Positions 61,534 to 64,000 of a stretch of 64,000 nucleotides of DNA are shown in pieces. Source of the stretch: Nannochloropsis salina CCMP1776 (lineage: Eukaryota > Sar > Eustigmatophyceae > Eustigmatales > Monodopsidaceae); NCBI GenBank assembly GCA_004565275.1, contig SDOX01000145.1, forward strand, positions 379,071 to 443,070, given 5' to 3'. Each line of letters starts with the position of its first letter. Position 1 is the stretch's first letter. The position numbers were made by a program, and so were the translations under genes. The notes under the pieces are model-generated. The model made no database searches. It was given only the letters and a program-made list of their open reading frames with translations, and was not told the DNA's origin.

Positions 61534-64000
61534 TCATCGATATTTGCGCCGTGCCATGATCGCGATGCCCACAATAGCCAAGCCTACAATGCTACTCATC
61601 GCCAAGACCGTTAAGGTTTTGCCGCCGCTGCTTCTCCCACCGCTACCTGCCCCGCTGCTACGTCGCGTTTTCGGTCGCCGGCGTTTGATTATCGTAACTT
61701 TCAATACCGATAAGTGTGCTCCGTGTGCGTAAGCCAGCATCTCCTCAAATCCCTCGTCAGTATCAACTGTGATCACATCCTTCTGGTCGTCCACATAGGT
61801 CCATGCCCGCTGGCCAGTCGGCATGTCTAACGCCTTGCCAACGGCCTCGATGGCGGCCTCGAAATTTTCCGTTGGCACAGTCACCGTCTTGACAGCACCG
61901 TCCTCGCCAACAACCTTCAGCCGAAATTGAGCGCCCCCGGGTGCGTTTGAAGCACCGCGGGAGGTAGAACCATTTAGATGTGAGGCTCGGCCCTCGAGCG
62001 CAGGCTCCGCAGAGGATGACATCAACACGTGAAGGTTGGAGGTGTGAGGTTGACCACTGCCGGCGAGGACCGACGCGCTCTCCAGATCCTCATGCGGGTC
62101 CACAGGATTGGCCTGTATGTGCCGCTGCTCGTCAGGGTCGGGTCCGGCGCCGCGAAGGGTGGAGCGAGGCCCTGCGATGATGCTCCCGGGATGGCGCGAC
62201 GGCCTTGCCGCAGCGTGCGAGCTCAGTTCGGATGCGGACGACCACCCTTCCCCTTCCCCCCGTCCCTTCCGTCCGCTCTCCTGTGCGGAGGCCCAGAACT
62301 GACGTCCTCCATCCTCCCGGCCGCAGACCACGCGCACAATCTCCATGACGTCCACCAGCCCCACCACCGACCCGTCCCGGCTGTCCGTCACGGGTAGGTG
62401 CAGATAATGGTTCTCGCGCATCATGTACAAGGCCTCCAAGACCGTGGCCTCTGCCTCGATCGTGTCTGGCCGGGCCGTCATAACACTCGAGACCGCCGTG
62501 AAATCTGGGCTCAGTTCCTGGGACACCACCCTGCCTAGCATGTCCTTGGGGGTGAAGATCCCCACCAAGCTTTCATCCTCGTCCACCACCAACACCGCCT
62601 TCCGACACTTACTCATAACTTCGGCGGCCGTGCGTACGTTCACAGTGGCCCGGACAATGTTGGTCGGTGCCCCCTGCTGCCCTAATAATGCTCGCAGAGA
62701 TGGGTTACAGTCTCTACCGGGCTCTGATTGCTCCTGCAACAGCTGCATGAGGTGCATTAAAGCTCCATGCCCCCCCTGGGCGACGCCCGCCGATGCGGCT
62801 GCCAGGGAGGAGGCAGTTTTCTCTTCTCTCCTCTCCAGTCGGGTGATCGCGTCGCTTAAACACTTGGCGATGTCCAACAAGCCCACTACCTGACCATGCG
62901 GGCCCATCACAGGCAGGTGCCGGAAGCGGCCTTTCACCATAGTGGTCAGCGCATCGATACTGTCACTGTCTTGCGAAACCGACTTGGGGTTCTCAGTCAT
63001 GATGGTACTTATGGGGGTCTCGGCCTCCGCTCTGTATTGTGCAATCACCCGGCGCGTCACGTCATTGTCTGTTAAAATGCCCAAGACCTTTCCCGTCCGG
63101 GAAGTCACTAGGGCCGCGTCTGTACGTTTGTGGACCATCGCCTTCGCCACCTCCGCAACAGACGATGCCCCGTCGACCACCAAAGGGTTGCGGGGCCGTA
63201 ATTTGGAGACAGGCCGGAAGGACGAATCTTTCTTGCCTCGGAGCGCGATATGAGGGATGCTCCCAACCCCCGACAGCCCACTGCGCATGGAGCCAGCTTC
63301 GGACTGCGACTCCCATGCATCGTCTCCTTCCCCCATCGTCGACGCCCAGAACGACCTCCCGCCGTCGTCCTTCCCTGTCAACGAGCTCAGACTCTGCACG
63401 ATCTCCATCGCGCTCAGCAGCCCCAGAGCGCGGCCACTCTCCTCCACCACAGGCAAGTTCAAGAAGTGTCCGTCCCGCATCGTGTACAACGCATCCAACA
63501 GTGACATGTCCGGGGTCACGCTCGCAGGCTTCGGCGTCATCACCTCGCCCAGACTCGCCCCCCCCGGCGACAGCCCCTTCGCCACCACCCGCCCCAACAC
63601 GTCCTTGAAGGTGACCAAGCCGATCAGCTCACCGTTCTCACCCACCACCAGGCATGCCTTACGCGAGGCTGCCATCTCTCTCGACGCCTCAAGAACCGTG
63701 GCCTCTTTCAAGAGAAGCGCTGTAGAAGAAGCTCCGCTGAGCATACTCCCCACACTCGGCAGCTTGCTCCCACCGTCCTCTCCATTCCCGCCGCTGGAAG
63801 AAAGCAATTGCATGAGCGTCGAGACAAGCGCCGTCTGGTGCTTCCCCCCGCCCCCACGTCCTGCTAACGCCATTGCCATCGCCGCTGCCTCCAGCTGCTT
63901 GTTCGTACCGCTGCCCGACTGTTTCTCCCGATGCTCCTCCATCTTCTCCAACCGAGTGATGGCATCGTTCAAGCACTTGGCGATGTCCAGGCATCCCACC
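61534..64000 (-). CDS. CBS-repeat and PB1 domain protein with C-terminal tail anchor (5' partial)
   Basis: The frame is open to the right edge; at least 821 aa are seen and the N-terminus lies outside. A long unit occurs twice: a CBS pair ending in LLDIAKCLSDAITRLE (or LDIAKCLNDAITRLE at the edge), a linker with LMQLL, then a second CBS pair with KDMLGRVVSQELSP / KDVLGRVVAKGLSP and a FWAS motif. Six CBS motifs are complete in the window, so the full protein probably has eight. A PB1-like domain follows (FRLKVVGEDGAVKTVTVPTE, then VDTDEGFEEMLAYAHG), and the C-terminus is one span plus basic residues (LAMSSIVGLAIVGIAIMARR). This is the CBSCBSPB type known in plants, here duplicated. CBS pairs bind adenosine nucleotides. 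Function is unknown. Confidence 0.88.
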   Translation of the reverse strand, partial: VGCLDIAKCLNDAITRLEKMEEHREKQSGSGTNKQLEAAAMAMALAGRGGGGKHQTALVSTLMQLLSSSGGNGEDGGSKLPSVGSMLSGASSTALLLKEATVLEASREMAASRKACLVVGENGELIGLVTFKDVLGRVVAKGLSPGGASLGEVMTPKPASVTPDMSLLDALYTMRDGHFLNLPVVEESGRALGLLSAMEIVQSLSSLTGKDDGGRSFWASTMGEGDDAWESQSEAGSMRSGLSGVGSIPHIALRGKKDSSFRPVSKLRPRNPLVVDGASSVAEVAKAMVHKRTDAALVTSRTGKVLGILTDNDVTRRVIAQYRAEAETPISTIMTENPKSVSQDSDSIDALTTMVKGRFRHLPVMGPHGQVVGLLDIAKCLSDAITRLERREEKTASSLAAASAGVAQGGHGALMHLMQLLQEQSEPGRDCNPSLRALLGQQGAPTNIVRATVNVRTAAEVMSKCRKAVLVVDEDESLVGIFTPKDMLGRVVSQELSPDFTAVSSVMTARPDTIEAEATVLEALYMMRENHYLHLPVTDSRDGSVVGLVDVMEIVRVVCGREDGGRQFWASAQESGRKGRGEGEGWSSASELSSHAAARPSRHPGSIIAGPRSTLRGAGPDPDEQRHIQANPVDPHEDLESASVLAGSGQPHTSNLHVLMSSSAEPALEGRASHLNGSTSRGASNAPGGAQFRLKVVGEDGAVKTVTVPTENFEAAIEAVGKALDMPTGQRAWTYVDDQKDVITVDTDEGFEEMLAYAHGAHLSVLKVTIIKRRRPKTRRSSGAGSGGRSSGGKTLTVLAMSSIVGLAIVGIAIMARRKYR

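Noticed and set aside
1-64000. Transposons, LTR elements, viral copies, CRISPR arrays, rRNA
   Set aside because: No reverse transcriptase, integrase, transposase, capsid-like frame, terminal repeats or spaced direct-repeat array was recognised.

Overview
The window is nuclear DNA from a compact, intron-poor eukaryotic genome. Several predicted products (a short-chain dehydrogenase, an FAD monooxygenase, a DHQ dehydratase/shikimate dehydrogenase, two PPR proteins, a YebC protein) begin with a signal peptide ending in an Ala/Gly-Phe step. This is the bipartite plastid presequence of algae with red-derived secondary plastids. Together with gene density and the PDZ-PPR architecture, I infer an ochrophyte stramenopile, most likely a eustigmatophyte of the Nannochloropsis/Microchloropsis type. 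Lineage is inference; no rRNA or plastid marker is present.

Layout. 1-4.1 kb: the 3' part of a low-GC coiled-coil gene open to the left edge, then a four-exon ER thioredoxin (TMX-like) on the minus strand whose last intron carries two tandem duplications. 4.1-10.8 kb: RRP1, a plastid SDR, TFIIE-alpha and the GID-type ligase RMD5. 10.8-19 kb: an R3H-SUZ RNA-binding protein, a DAGL-type lipase and a PDZ-PPR fusion protein with an unresolved 5' end. 19.7-26 kb: a plastid FAD monooxygenase, a polyamine/amino-acid permease and an alanine/glyoxylate aminotransferase ending in a peroxisomal signal. 27.4-34.4 kb: one very large multi-PHD, bromodomain and Tudor-like chromatin protein. 35.2-41.4 kb: RPL17, LIS1, TIM44 and prohibitin 1. 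41.7-49.2 kb: DHQ dehydratase/shikimate dehydrogenase, a plastid PPR protein and a plastid YebC regulator. 49.7-57.1 kb: a type I DnaJ with a CaaX end, the GPI mannosyltransferase PIG-M, the COMPASS subunit ASH2 and an aldo-keto reductase. 57.7-64 kb: cohesin RAD21, which shows an apparent one-base frame break, and a CBS-repeat/PB1 tail-anchored protein running off the right edge.

Most genes are housekeeping. Many neighbours are head-to-head with 0.5-0.9 kb between them, and some pairs share a compartment: TIM44/PHB1 (mitochondrial inner membrane) and PPR/YebC (plastid gene expression). Introns are few, and nearly all lie within the first few dozen codons. I saw no transposon, viral remnant, tRNA, rRNA or CRISPR array. 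Splice structures were worked out by eye from GT/AG sites, frame continuity and family alignment, and are predictions.
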